Below, in pieces: positions 16,728 through 23,844 of a stretch of 38,604 bases of DNA. The stretch is from contig CAIWVW010000115.1 of NCBI GenBank assembly GCA_903916255.1, forward strand, positions 1 to 38,604, in the 5' to 3' direction. The translations under genes were made by a program, and so were the position numbers. The number at the start of each line of letters is the position of its first letter. The first letter of the stretch is position 1. The DNA comes from an uncultured Bacteroidota bacterium. GTDB taxonomy: Bacteria; Bacteroidota; Bacteroidia; JABEUT01. The notes below the pieces were generated by a model that had not been told where the DNA came from, ran no database searches, and saw only the letters and a program-made list of their open reading frames with translations.

Positions 16728-16993
16728 TTTAAAAGGTCGCCTACGAAAGGAAGCAACGCCATGTGGCGGGCTCTCTTAACGGCTTGTGCTACTTTCCTCT
16801 GGTATTTTGAAGAGGTTCCTGTAATACGAACAGGCAATAATTTGCCCTGGTCATTTACAAAGTTCTTCAAAAAGTCCGGGTTTTTGTAGTCAATATACTT
16901 AATGCCGTATTTGCGGAAGCGGCAATATTTGTTCTTTTTAACCTCAATTGGGGGAGGTGTAAGGTAACGTACTTCGTTTGTTTCTGCTGCCAT
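16724..16993 (-). CDS. rpsR: 30S ribosomal protein S18
   Basis: This is an 89-residue small-subunit protein with the S18 core [56 protein letters not shown]. It pairs with S6 on the ribosome. It starts 5 bases after the rpsF stop, so the two are co-translated. The order rpsF-rpsR-rplI without priB/ssb in between is normal for Bacteroidota. Confidence 0.97.
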   Translation of the reverse strand: MAAETNEVRYLTPPPIEVKKNKYCRFRKYGIKYIDYKNPDFLKNFVNDQGKLLPVRITGTSSKYQRKVAQAVKRARHMALLPFVGDLLK

Positions 16994-16998
16994 GGTTT

Positions 16999-17367
16999 TT
17001 AAATTGCTGGTTCTTTTTTAGGTTCTTTTTTTCCGAATCTTTCCTTGCGTTTCTCCAGATATGCCAGGGCATGCTTGTCTAAGGTAACTGTTAAATAGCG
17101 TAAAATGCGTTCATCACGCTGATAAGCTATTTCAAGTTCTTTTACAATCGTAGTTGGGGCATTAAACTGGAGTACGTGGTAAAAGCCCGTACTCTTCTTC
17201 TGGATAGGGTATGCTAATTTGCGCAAACCCCAATGCTCCTCATTGGTTATCTTACCTTCATGTTCCTTAATGAGCTTGCGATAGTTGTCAACTGCCTCTT
17301 TTGCTTGCTCTTCCGAAAGCACCGGAGTTAAGATAAAAATAGTCTCGTAAGACTTGGTTATTGTCAT
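16999..17367 (-). CDS. rpsF: 30S ribosomal protein S6
   Basis: The 122-residue product has the S6 pattern: [50 protein letters not shown], and [29 protein letters not shown]. The C-terminus is a short basic tail. It is first in the rpsF-rpsR-rplI operon, behind a clear TAnnTTTG box at 17387-17394. Confidence 0.97.
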   Translation of the reverse strand: MTITKSYETIFILTPVLSEEQAKEAVDNYRKLIKEHEGKITNEEHWGLRKLAYPIQKKSTGFYHVLQFNAPTTIVKELEIAYQRDERILRYLTVTLDKHALAYLEKRKERFGKKEPKKEPAI

Positions 17368-17386
17368 GTTTTTTTAAAATGGGCTG

Positions 17387-17394
17387 CAAAGGTA
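17387..17394 (-). promoter_or_regulatory. -7 box of the rpsF operon promoter
   Basis: TACCTTTG on the minus strand matches TAnnTTTG and lies 20 bases before the rpsF ATG (17367). Confidence 0.6.
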
Positions 17395-17596
17395 GTAAAT
17401 TTTCTTTTTGAACACCTATTGCATAAAAAAAATATGATTTTATTGTTTTCACCCCTTTTCCGTTGGTATCTAAAAAGAAACCAGGTATCCTTTTTTCAAA
17501 ATTTATGTTAAAGTTTTTGATATTCTGCCGAAACGTGCCAAATATTACCCTTTCGGTTCAGAAAAATGCCTATCTTTCCACACTTTTAAAAACTAA

Positions 17597-18679
17597 ATGG
17601 CATTTATAGATATTCTTATAGAGCCTCCATCATATGGCTGGCAGGATGAAAAAGGCGAACTGATTAAGCCTACCAAGAGTCAACTTATTAAAGAGGCCTT
17701 ACGCAGGATGAATATCTTTAAATCCCGCAAAAATTTTTTAGGCTTCTTTGGCTGGTTTGAAGTGCTTTGCCTGATTCCGTTTTTTGTAATCTTCTTTGTG
17801 AAGTTCTTTTCTATCCCTCTGCTTATTGCAGGCTTTGTGTATGGTATGGTTTGCATGGGTACGCATGGCACAATATGGTATCACCGCTATTCTACCCACA
17901 GGGCGTTTACCTTTAAAAACAAATTCTGGATGTTTATTACCCGTAACCTCGTTATTAAGGTGGTGCCGGAAGAAACCTATGTGGTATCGCACCATGTACA
18001 CCATAGCAAAAGTGATATGCCTGGAGACCCTTATAATGCCCATGCAGGTTTCCTGTATTGTTTTTTGGCGGATACCAACCACCAGCAAATTTCACAATCT
18101 TTAAGCCGTGAAGATTACCCCCGTGTAGCTGCCCTATTAAAAGATACAGGCGTTGTTCCTAATACTTATGAGCAATACCTTTATTGGGGTTCTATCGCTA
18201 ATCCAATCAGGGTGGTTTTTGAACATTATATTAATTGGGCCTTTTGGTTTGGCGTGTTTTACCTTATTGGCGGATTCGGCCTCGCTTTTGCCTGCTTTGC
18301 AGGAGCGGCCGTTTGGGCCGTTGGCATACGTACCTTTAACTTTGAAGGCCATGGTAAAGGAAAAGACAAACGCACCAAAGGCACCGATTTCGATTGGGAT
18401 GATATGAGTATTAACCAACGCTGGCCGGGCTATGTAGCCGGAGAATGGCACAACAACCACCACCTTTACCCAAACAGTGCCCAATCGGGCTTTTTACCTC
18501 ACCAGGTAGATTTGGCTTGGGTGTATGTATGGATATTAAGCAAAATAGGTGGCGTTAGTGCCTACAATAATGCCAAAAAAGACTTCGTAGAGAAGTATTA
18601 CAAGCCCTACAAAGAACAACTACAGCAGGAAAAAACGGCTGAAAAGGTTGTGAAGAAAGAGGAAGCGAAGGTGGCGTAA
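17597..18679 (+). CDS. Membrane-bound acyl-CoA desaturase
   Basis: The 360-residue integral-membrane, di-iron enzyme puts a double bond into fatty acyl chains and so adjusts membrane fluidity. All three histidine boxes of the stearoyl-CoA-desaturase type are present: HRYSTH (96-101), HHVHH (132-136) and HNNHH (285-289). Hydrophobic stretches lie at about 50-88 and 212-245. The tail is Lys/Glu-rich (QEKTAEKVVKKEEAKVA). The last 55 bases of the gene are duplicated 1369 bp downstream (19994-20048), with two differences, both silent. A near-consensus box TATCTTTC at 17571-17578 is a possible promoter. The electron donor gene is not adjacent. Confidence 0.92.
   Translation: MAFIDILIEPPSYGWQDEKGELIKPTKSQLIKEALRRMNIFKSRKNFLGFFGWFEVLCLIPFFVIFFVKFFSIPLLIAGFVYGMVCMGTHGTIWYHRYSTHRAFTFKNKFWMFITRNLVIKVVPEETYVVSHHVHHSKSDMPGDPYNAHAGFLYCFLADTNHQQISQSLSREDYPRVAALLKDTGVVPNTYEQYLYWGSIANPIRVVFEHYINWAFWFGVFYLIGGFGLAFACFAGAAVWAVGIRTFNFEGHGKGKDKRTKGTDFDWDDMSINQRWPGYVAGEWHNNHHLYPNSAQSGFLPHQVDLAWVYVWILSKIGGVSAYNNAKKDFVEKYYKPYKEQLQQEKTAEKVVKKEEAKVA
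18625..18679 (+). repeat. Direct repeat, copy 1 (desaturase 3' end)
   Basis: These 55 bases match 19994-20048 at 53 positions, in the same orientation. This copy is the functional gene end. The repeat pair brackets the lipoprotein gene and its flanks. Confidence 0.9.
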
Positions 18680-18766
18680 TAAGTGCATATTTAATACTTC
18701 CTGCTTATACCATTGTCATCAAAAGATTAGAAATTAATCAGTTATTGCTTGACCTGATTGAGTGCG

Positions 18767-19849
18767 TTACAAATTAGTCCATGTTGAGCCATTGTAAACA
18801 GCTACACCATCGGAACTGAAATAGCCACAAACAGCAAGGTTGCCATTATAAATAGTCATTGCATATACGGTGGGATAATCAGTTGGATTGGTATTTCCTA
18901 TTAAAGTAAATGAGCCCAAACTGCTCCAGGCAGAGCCATTCCATGACTGAATATTCGAACCATTTGTAGCTAAAAGGTTGCCTCCATAAACTATAACTGA
19001 ACTTCCCACTGAAGGCACACCTATAGTGTATATCGAATTATTAATAGTAGACCATTGATTACCATTCCACTCAATAATGGTACTGTTAGCTCGCAGAACC
19101 AAATTACCATTCCAAACCACGCCTCCACCGTTTTCCCCATAATTCATAATGTCTCCATAATCTGAAAGTCGTACTGTATCCCAAACAGTCCCGTTCCATT
19201 GTGCAAGATTAGAAAGCTGGAAAGTTCCTGCAGAGTCAAATAACCCTGTTGCAATTAAGTTTCCGTTATAGTTGAGTAAAGTGCCACAAGATGCCGAGTA
19301 CGCACCAAAACCATTACCTAATGGAGTCCATGTTATCCCATTCCATTGGGCAATACTGTTGACATGTATACCGTTTATCGAATCAAAATATCCGCCGGCA
19401 ATTAAATTTCCATTATATATGTCAAGGCAAGAAACATTGCCATTACTTGCTGATTCAATACCCTTATTGCCAATTATTGACCAGCTTGTGCCATTCCATT
19501 GGGCAATGCCATTTACTTTGACACCACCGATATTTTCAAATCCTCCCACTGCAATAAGATTTCCATTATAAACTATTAAAGCATATATTGATCCTCCACC
19601 TTGTATGCCTGTTCCCACTGATGACCAAGTACTGCCATTCCATTGCATAATACCGGAATTGAAAGTACCACCATTCCCACTTTGTCCGCCAACAACAAGA
19701 TTTCCATTATAGGTAGTAATTGCATATTGAACAGGTGTTACAGTAGCAGTTTGAGTTGTTTTATTAGCCGCAGGTGTAGTAGAATCCGATTTATGACAAG
19801 ATTCAAGTGAAACGGAGGCAATTATGATAGCAAAAATAAATTTCTTCAT
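18767..19849 (-). CDS. Lipoprotein with seven NGNL...W-NG repeats
   Basis: The 360-residue product starts with a lipoprotein signal (MKKFIFAIIIASVSLESC, lipidated Cys18), then a Thr/Ala-rich linker. About seven repeats follow, built on YNGNLI.GG.F......N.IAQWNG..W...G (e.g. NGNLIAGGYFDSINGIHVNSIAQWNG), as expected for a beta-propeller. It has no T9SS tail, so it is probably anchored in a membrane by lipid. Function unknown. The gene sits between two copies of the desaturase 3' end, pointing to arrival as a cassette. It has a TATATTTG box at 19874-19881 and no ACCCAAC element, unlike the T9SS genes around it. Confidence 0.8.
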   Translation of the reverse strand: MKKFIFAIIIASVSLESCHKSDSTTPAANKTTQTATVTPVQYAITTYNGNLVVGGQSGNGGTFNSGIMQWNGSTWSSVGTGIQGGGSIYALIVYNGNLIAVGGFENIGGVKVNGIAQWNGTSWSIIGNKGIESASNGNVSCLDIYNGNLIAGGYFDSINGIHVNSIAQWNGITWTPLGNGFGAYSASCGTLLNYNGNLIATGLFDSAGTFQLSNLAQWNGTVWDTVRLSDYGDIMNYGENGGGVVWNGNLVLRANSTIIEWNGNQWSTINNSIYTIGVPSVGSSVIVYGGNLLATNGSNIQSWNGSAWSSLGSFTLIGNTNPTDYPTVYAMTIYNGNLAVCGYFSSDGVAVYNGSTWTNL

Positions 19850-19873
19850 TACTTTTTATATTTAATCGATATG

Positions 19874-19881
19874 CAAATATA
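19874..19881 (-). promoter_or_regulatory. -7 box of the lipoprotein gene
   Basis: TATATTTG on the minus strand matches TAnnTTTG and lies 25 bases before the start codon at 19849. Confidence 0.5.
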
Positions 19882-19993
19882 GCAATTATTTTATTTGTTA
19901 CATCACTTACTAATAATCAATAACTGGTATTTAAAACCATAGCACTTATATGGTAAATTTAGGGGTTTAAATATCCATTCGAGATAACCTAAT

Positions 19994-20048
19994 GCAAGAA
20001 AAAACGGCTGAAAAGGTAGTGAAGAAAGAGGAAGCGAAGGTGGCGTAA
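19994..20048 (+). pseudogene. Direct repeat, copy 2: stranded desaturase 3' end
   Basis: These bases match the last 55 of the desaturase gene, including the stop, with two changes (G to A and T to A at equivalent sites). Both changes are silent: the encoded QEKTAEKVVKKEEAKVA is unchanged. An ATG happens to precede it (19992). The rest of the gene is missing here. It is best read as a gene-end remnant or as the junction of an insertion. Confidence 0.85.
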
Positions 20049-20063
20049 ATACTAAGTTCCAAT

Positions 20064-21503
20064 TTATCGCCCAACTTCAACTTTCTTCATAAGGTTACTA
20101 CCGTCAGACATTTGTATTTTCAAAAAGTACACTCCTGCGGGCAGTTCTCCGGAAGATACTTCAATAGTTTGAACTTCTTCTATTTGCTGTTCAAATACTA
20201 ACCGCCCTGTTACATTATAAAGTATCAGTTTTTTTGCATTTGAAGAAGTAGGAATCTGGACGAAGAATGAATTGTTTGCCGGGTTAGGGTAAACAAGTAT
20301 TTTTTCAGTTTCACTAATGTAATTTATTCCTTCGTTCGCGCAGTTACTAAGATTATTTGAATAAGAATAATTAGTAATAAAGGTAGGCATCCCTTCATCT
20401 CCAGCTTTCCCACCAAGAAATACAGCAGTGTCATGAATTCTACAGGTTGCCCCATAGTTGTTTGGGGTGTCTATAGCTAATAAGTATCCTGAATTACTTA
20501 AACTAACCATATATATTTTTCCGTTTGGGCCTATTTGTAACCCCCTTAAAGTTGATAGGGTTGTTTCTTGGTACACTGTTGTCATTGATGTGTTAATAGT
20601 GGTTTGATTTCCGCTGCTTATATCGTATTCGACAATACCCATGCCGAAAGGGGAAATGGCTCCATAACTTGCGTATAGTTTTGAGTTGTCAGGCGAAAAT
20701 TCTACACCGTAAACGTCAGCATCACTAGGCGCTACAAGCGAAATAAAATTAGAAACGACACCGGTCCTCTTGTCAAAGTCATATAGCCCAAATTGATTGG
20801 GTTGAACAAAAGCCTGGCTGGCGGCAATTGCTAATTTTTTTCCGTTTGGTGAAACTTTTAACTGTCCTTGGGCACCCGTATCAATATATCCGATATGCGT
20901 TATTACGGTATCACTAATCCCTGTAGGTGTAAGCAGATAGGAATAGAATGCATCTGTATTTAGTTTGTGGGTTATTATCCAATAATCCACTCCGTTTGAA
21001 TCTCGCACTGCAGCAACCTTCTCATCTGTACTGTCAATAAGAAGAATATTTTTCTTACCGATAATAACATCACCTAAACCACTGTCAAGGCACATGTCGA
21101 CAATCGAGTAACGGAATCCATATTTTTCGTTGTCCTCCCAAAAATCATCCACTGTAAAAATGTAAAAAAATCTGCTGCTGCCGGGTAAAGGAACAATGAC
21201 CGATGATTGAGTTGAGGAAAAATTTCCTAACAAACTATCTCCGTTAGGCATCACATTCCCATTTTTATTCCAGAGTTTCTGCCCGTTTGAATAGAATAAA
21301 ATATTTCCAGAGCTGTCGGAAATTGCAGAGCTACCTTCATTATACGATCCGGTTGGAAAATATGTTGCTCCATTTGTCAATGCAGATGGAGTCGGGGTGT
21401 TAAAGTCTACTCCGGCATGATTGCCGAAATACCAAATATTCCCTTGTTTCTGCCCCAAACAAATCATTGGAAACAAAAGAGTGATTAAAAGTATTTTTTT
21501 CAT
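20064..21503 (-). CDS. T9SS-exported propeller-like surface protein
   Basis: The 479-residue product has a signal peptide (MKKILLITLLFPMICLGQ). The body begins QGNIWYFGNHAGVDFNT, a common opening of Bacteroidota surface proteins. It contains WD40/YVTN-like pieces (GQLKVSPNGKKLAIA, YGVEFSPDNSKLYASYG, GLQIGPNGKIYMV). A T9SS type A domain covers about residues 405-479 (VYPNPANNSFFVQI, LYNVTGRLVFEQQ, LPAGVYFLKI, KKVEVGR). It is predicted to be exposed on or released from the cell surface; ligand unknown. Its only recognisable promoter is the ECF-type element at 21530-21559. Confidence 0.88.
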   Translation of the reverse strand: MKKILLITLLFPMICLGQKQGNIWYFGNHAGVDFNTPTPSALTNGATYFPTGSYNEGSSAISDSSGNILFYSNGQKLWNKNGNVMPNGDSLLGNFSSTQSSVIVPLPGSSRFFYIFTVDDFWEDNEKYGFRYSIVDMCLDSGLGDVIIGKKNILLIDSTDEKVAAVRDSNGVDYWIITHKLNTDAFYSYLLTPTGISDTVITHIGYIDTGAQGQLKVSPNGKKLAIAASQAFVQPNQFGLYDFDKRTGVVSNFISLVAPSDADVYGVEFSPDNSKLYASYGAISPFGMGIVEYDISSGNQTTINTSMTTVYQETTLSTLRGLQIGPNGKIYMVSLSNSGYLLAIDTPNNYGATCRIHDTAVFLGGKAGDEGMPTFITNYSYSNNLSNCANEGINYISETEKILVYPNPANNSFFVQIPTSSNAKKLILYNVTGRLVFEQQIEEVQTIEVSSGELPAGVYFLKIQMSDGSNLMKKVEVGR

Positions 21504-21529
21504 GATATTAGAAAATCTGAATTACCACA

Positions 21530-21559
21530 ATTACGTTGAAAATTGATAAAAGGTTGGGT
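21530..21559 (-). promoter_or_regulatory. ECF-type promoter element of the T9SS gene
   Basis: ACCCAACC (21559-21552), 16 bases, CGTAAT (21535-21530) on the minus strand, ending 27 bases before the ATG at 21503. Confidence 0.6.
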
Positions 21560-21650
21560 CCAACGTTGATCTTTTTGGGAAGGCATAATAAAACACAGCA
21601 AATCTAAATTTATTCCCTTTTATTGAGTCTTCTTATGTTTTCATTCCCCA

Positions 21651-21687
21651 CCTTCTCATAACCCATCAACACATTCCCATTCTTAAA
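21651..21687 (-). pseudogene. Remnant of a DHFR-like gene 3' end
   Basis: These 37 bases match the end of the neighbouring reductase gene (21847-21883) at 35 positions, in the same orientation and 196 bp away. Translated on the minus strand they give KNGNVLMGYEKV in place of KNGNVLMCYEKV, so the remnant may come from a related allele or paralogue. No upstream part of the gene remains next to it. Confidence 0.65.
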
Positions 21688-21702
21688 TGATATTGGGGTA
21701 TT

Positions 21703-21808
21703 AAATCCCGTAGGGATAACCTTTTGGTAGAAACGAAATACGAAAAGAATTTAATAAATCCCGTAGGGATGACCTTATAATATTGTGAAAAGGCCGTCCC
21801 GCCGGGAC
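21703..21808. repeat. REP-like AATCCCGTAGGGAT repeats
   Basis: Two copies of AATCCCGTAGGGAT(A/G)ACCTT lie at about 21703-21722 and 21757-21776, the first followed by TTGGTAGAAA. A related palindrome GTCCCGCCGGGAC comes just after. From memory, similar TCCCGTAGGGATGA repeats are widespread between genes in Bacteroidota genomes. They fill the gap between the two DHFR 3' ends. Confidence 0.55.
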
Positions 21809-21841
21809 TTTATAATCTGTGCAATCTGTGGCAGGGTTGTA

Positions 21842-22396
21842 TTAAACCTTCTCATAACACATCAACACATTCCCGTTCTTAAACTCCCTTGTGCTTTTTA
21901 GTCTCAATTTTAAATTGTGTTTCATATCTTTGAATAGGGGAGTACCCTCTGCCAATACAAGCGGGTTAACTAAAAGCTGGTATTCATCAATTAAATTGTG
22001 GTCGGCCAACTGGTTTATAACATTCCCGCTGCCGAGTATGCACATATCATTGCCGGGCATTTGTTTAAGTTTTTTCATTTCATGAATCATGTCACCTTTT
22101 ATCAGCGTGGTGTTATGCCAATCCACTTTCTGCAAGGTGTTAGAAAATACAATCTTCTCGGCTTTGTTCATGCCCTCGGCTACTTTTGGAAGAGCTTTAA
22201 TAAGTGCTTCTGACGTCCAAGATTTTTCCATCATCTGATAGGTTACCCGCCCGAATACTAGGGTTCCGCCACCTTTCAGGTTCTCTTCCGAAAACCGGGC
22301 GCCTTCTTCATCGTGGTTATGCCAACTTAGGTCTTCATTGGCGCCTTTGTAAAATCCGTTTAAAGAAACAAAATTGAAACAAGTTAGTTTTCTCAT
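21842..22396 (-). CDS. Dihydrofolate reductase-family protein (RibD C-terminal-like)
   Basis: The 184-residue cytoplasmic protein is predicted to bind NADPH. Features of the YwjB/YyaP-type RibD_C family: the start RKLTCFNFVSLNGFY, GGGTLVFGRVTYQMM, the AEKIVFSNTL strand, CILGSGNVINQLADHNLIDEYQLLVNPLVLAEGTPLF, and the C-terminal KNGNVLMCYEKV. These enzymes are related to DHFR and riboflavin-pathway reductases, but most members have no known substrate. A damaged copy of the gene's 3' end lies 196 bp downstream. A 29-bp inverted repeat starts 15 bases upstream of its start codon. No clear promoter box was seen. Confidence 0.87.
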   Translation of the reverse strand: MRKLTCFNFVSLNGFYKGANEDLSWHNHDEEGARFSEENLKGGGTLVFGRVTYQMMEKSWTSEALIKALPKVAEGMNKAEKIVFSNTLQKVDWHNTTLIKGDMIHEMKKLKQMPGNDMCILGSGNVINQLADHNLIDEYQLLVNPLVLAEGTPLFKDMKHNLKLRLKSTREFKNGNVLMCYEKV

Positions 22397-22410
22397 AGTA
22401 GATAAATTTG

Positions 22411-22503
22411 GAACGCGGATGAAGCAGATTGCTTATGATTCACAGGATTATAAAAGCATATAAAGTCTTAATGTATCATAAGCAACCTGCGTCATCCGCG
22501 TTC
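22411..22503. repeat. Large inverted repeat, 29-bp arms
   Basis: The left arm (22411-22439, beginning GAACGCGGATGA) and right arm (22475-22503, ending TCATCCGCGTTC) are inverted copies matching at 27 of 29 positions, with a 35-base AT-rich loop. It fills nearly the whole gap between the DHFR-like and TMEM175-like genes. There is no T-run beside it, so it is not a standard terminator. It may be a MITE- or REP-type element. Confidence 0.8.
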
Positions 22504-22511
22504 TATTGTAT

Positions 22512-23093
22512 TTATTCATCCTCCATCGCCTTTTCCACATGCTTATCGGGCATAAACCACATAATGGAGACAAGCAAAAACAATACCTCCGAAATATATG
22601 GGTTCACAAAGGCCAGCGGTATTGCGGAACTGTAAATTGCAATAGATATATAACCCTTGTTAGCCATACGTTTCATAGCATTTTGCATTTGCGTACTCCA
22701 GGGGTTATTTTTCTCAATAGCGCTTCTAAGTATATTCCAGAAAAAGCCCGGTATAAGCAGAAGTACAGCATAGGCTGCCACTGCCTGTGGTGCAAAATCA
22801 CATGAGGCTACCCAGCCGGTAATAAAGGGTATGAGCGAAAGCCAGAACAACAGGCCTAAATTGGCAACCATAATTTTACCGTTTACTTTTTTAGCAGTAT
22901 GCACCAAATGGTGGTGGTTGCTCCAATATACACCTACAAATAAAAAACTTTGGGTGTAACATAGAAAGGCGGGTAAAACTGAAAGCAAATCACTGATTGT
23001 TCCGCCATGCGGAGCTTTCAGGTCCAGTATCATTATGGTCATGATGATGGCAAACATGCCATCGCTAAAGGCTTCAAGACGGCTTTTGTTCAT
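22512..23093 (-). CDS. TMEM175-family potassium channel-like protein
   Basis: The 193-residue integral-membrane protein has the family signature RLEAFSDGMFAIIMTIMILDL in its first helix (the RxxxFSDGxFAI motif lining the pore in TMEM175) and the typical GVYWSNHHHLVH segment. About six hydrophobic helices can be traced. Bacterial members form tetrameric potassium-permeable channels in the inner membrane. The open frame extends 39 codons upstream, but those residues cross the terminator of the preceding gene and lack family character, so I start at MNKSRLEAF. Confidence 0.85.
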   Translation of the reverse strand: MNKSRLEAFSDGMFAIIMTIMILDLKAPHGGTISDLLSVLPAFLCYTQSFLFVGVYWSNHHHLVHTAKKVNGKIMVANLGLLFWLSLIPFITGWVASCDFAPQAVAAYAVLLLIPGFFWNILRSAIEKNNPWSTQMQNAMKRMANKGYISIAIYSSAIPLAFVNPYISEVLFLLVSIMWFMPDKHVEKAMEDE

Positions 23094-23100
23094 AAGGGGT

Positions 23101-23131
23101 AAAAAAATAGTCCTCCGTTTCGGGAGGACTA
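23101..23131 (-). terminator. Rho-independent terminator after the cupredoxin gene
   Basis: A perfect 9-bp stem (TAGTCCTCC, 23108-23116, with GGAGGACTA, 23123-23131) and a 6-base loop are followed on the minus strand by seven T. The hairpin lies between the cupredoxin stop and the TMEM175-like start, so the latter needs its own promoter or readthrough. Confidence 0.88.
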
Positions 23132-23166
23132 AAGTAATAACAAAATTTGATTTTAATAAATGAAGC

Positions 23167-23763
23167 CTATTGTACTTCCAGTTTGCCTTTTGTAGATAAT
23201 GTACCTGCATTTACCTGATAGAAATAGATGCCCTTTGTCCATTCTGAAACATCTATCATATTATCGACGGCATTTAATATTTTTCTGAAAACAACTCTGC
23301 CCTCAATGTCAGTTATGGTTAACATATTGGTTGGGGCACAGGTATTCAAATGAAAATTAACATGGTTGCTGGCCGGATTAGGAAATACGGATGCAAGGCT
23401 GGTGAAACTTTCTACATAAGGAACCGCTGTGGCCGTAACATTAATAGTACCTTCCATAGAAGTTGTATGGATGGCACACCAGTAATTATACGTACCGGGT
23501 GTTGTAATCAAATAGTCGAACTTAGTAGCGCTGCTTGTCATATTTGCATTCCATGAGGCCGCCCCCCCGGGAATGGTTAAGGATGTTGTTGTATGGGTTC
23601 CGGATACCCACTGCCATTCTACTGTGTCTCCTACTGTGGCTGAAAAACTGGAAGGGGAAAAACTGAAATTCTGGACAGTAACAATATGTTTTGTTGCATT
23701 CGCAAACGAGAAAACAGATAATCCTGCTAAAAGCAGAACGGTTTTTGTAATTGATTTTTTCAT
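23167..23763 (-). CDS. T9SS-exported cupredoxin (plastocyanin-like)
   Basis: The 198-residue product has a signal peptide (to about residue 23, SFANAT). A blue-copper domain (about 25-110) shows a complete ligand set: His57 in SGTHTTT, Cys96 and His99 in YWCAIH, and Met103 in TSMEG. It is therefore expected to bind one copper and pass electrons outside the cytoplasm. Residues ~127-198 are a T9SS type A domain (VFPNPASNHVNFHL, ITDIEGRVVFRKIL, WTKGIYFYQV, GKLEVQ), which would place this redox protein on the cell surface. Upstream is an ACCCAACT-N16-ATCTAA element; downstream a strong terminator makes it monocistronic. Confidence 0.9.
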   Translation of the reverse strand: MKKSITKTVLLLAGLSVFSFANATKHIVTVQNFSFSPSSFSATVGDTVEWQWVSGTHTTTSLTIPGGAASWNANMTSSATKFDYLITTPGTYNYWCAIHTTSMEGTINVTATAVPYVESFTSLASVFPNPASNHVNFHLNTCAPTNMLTITDIEGRVVFRKILNAVDNMIDVSEWTKGIYFYQVNAGTLSTKGKLEVQ

Positions 23764-23802
23764 GGGTTAGATTTTTTTAGTTAATAATTCGCATTACATC
23801 AT

Positions 23803-23832
23803 TTAGATGCAACCATTTTAATAAAGTTGGGT
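23803..23832 (-). promoter_or_regulatory. ECF-type promoter element of the cupredoxin gene
   Basis: ACCCAACT (23832-23825), 16 bases, ATCTAA (23808-23803) on the minus strand, ending 40 bases before the ATG. It differs from the others at the eighth base of the first box. Its second box matches that of the sigma gene rather than the CGTAAT class. Confidence 0.5.
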
Positions 23833-23844
23833 ACGAAGTTAAAT

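Larger units (their letters stand above)
21504..21841. other. Gene-poor stretch with promoter, gene remnant and REP-like repeats
   Basis: From left to right, this 338-base stretch holds the ECF-type element of the T9SS gene (21530-21559), a remnant of a second DHFR-like gene end (21651-21687), two copies of AATCCCGTAGGGAT plus a GTCCCG/CGGGAC palindrome (about 21703-21808), and then the DHFR-like stop codon. No intact gene is seen. Confidence 0.6.

Noticed and set aside
23094-23210. 39-codon extension of the TMEM175-like protein
   Set aside because: It reads through the strong terminator of the cupredoxin gene and into that gene's 3' end.
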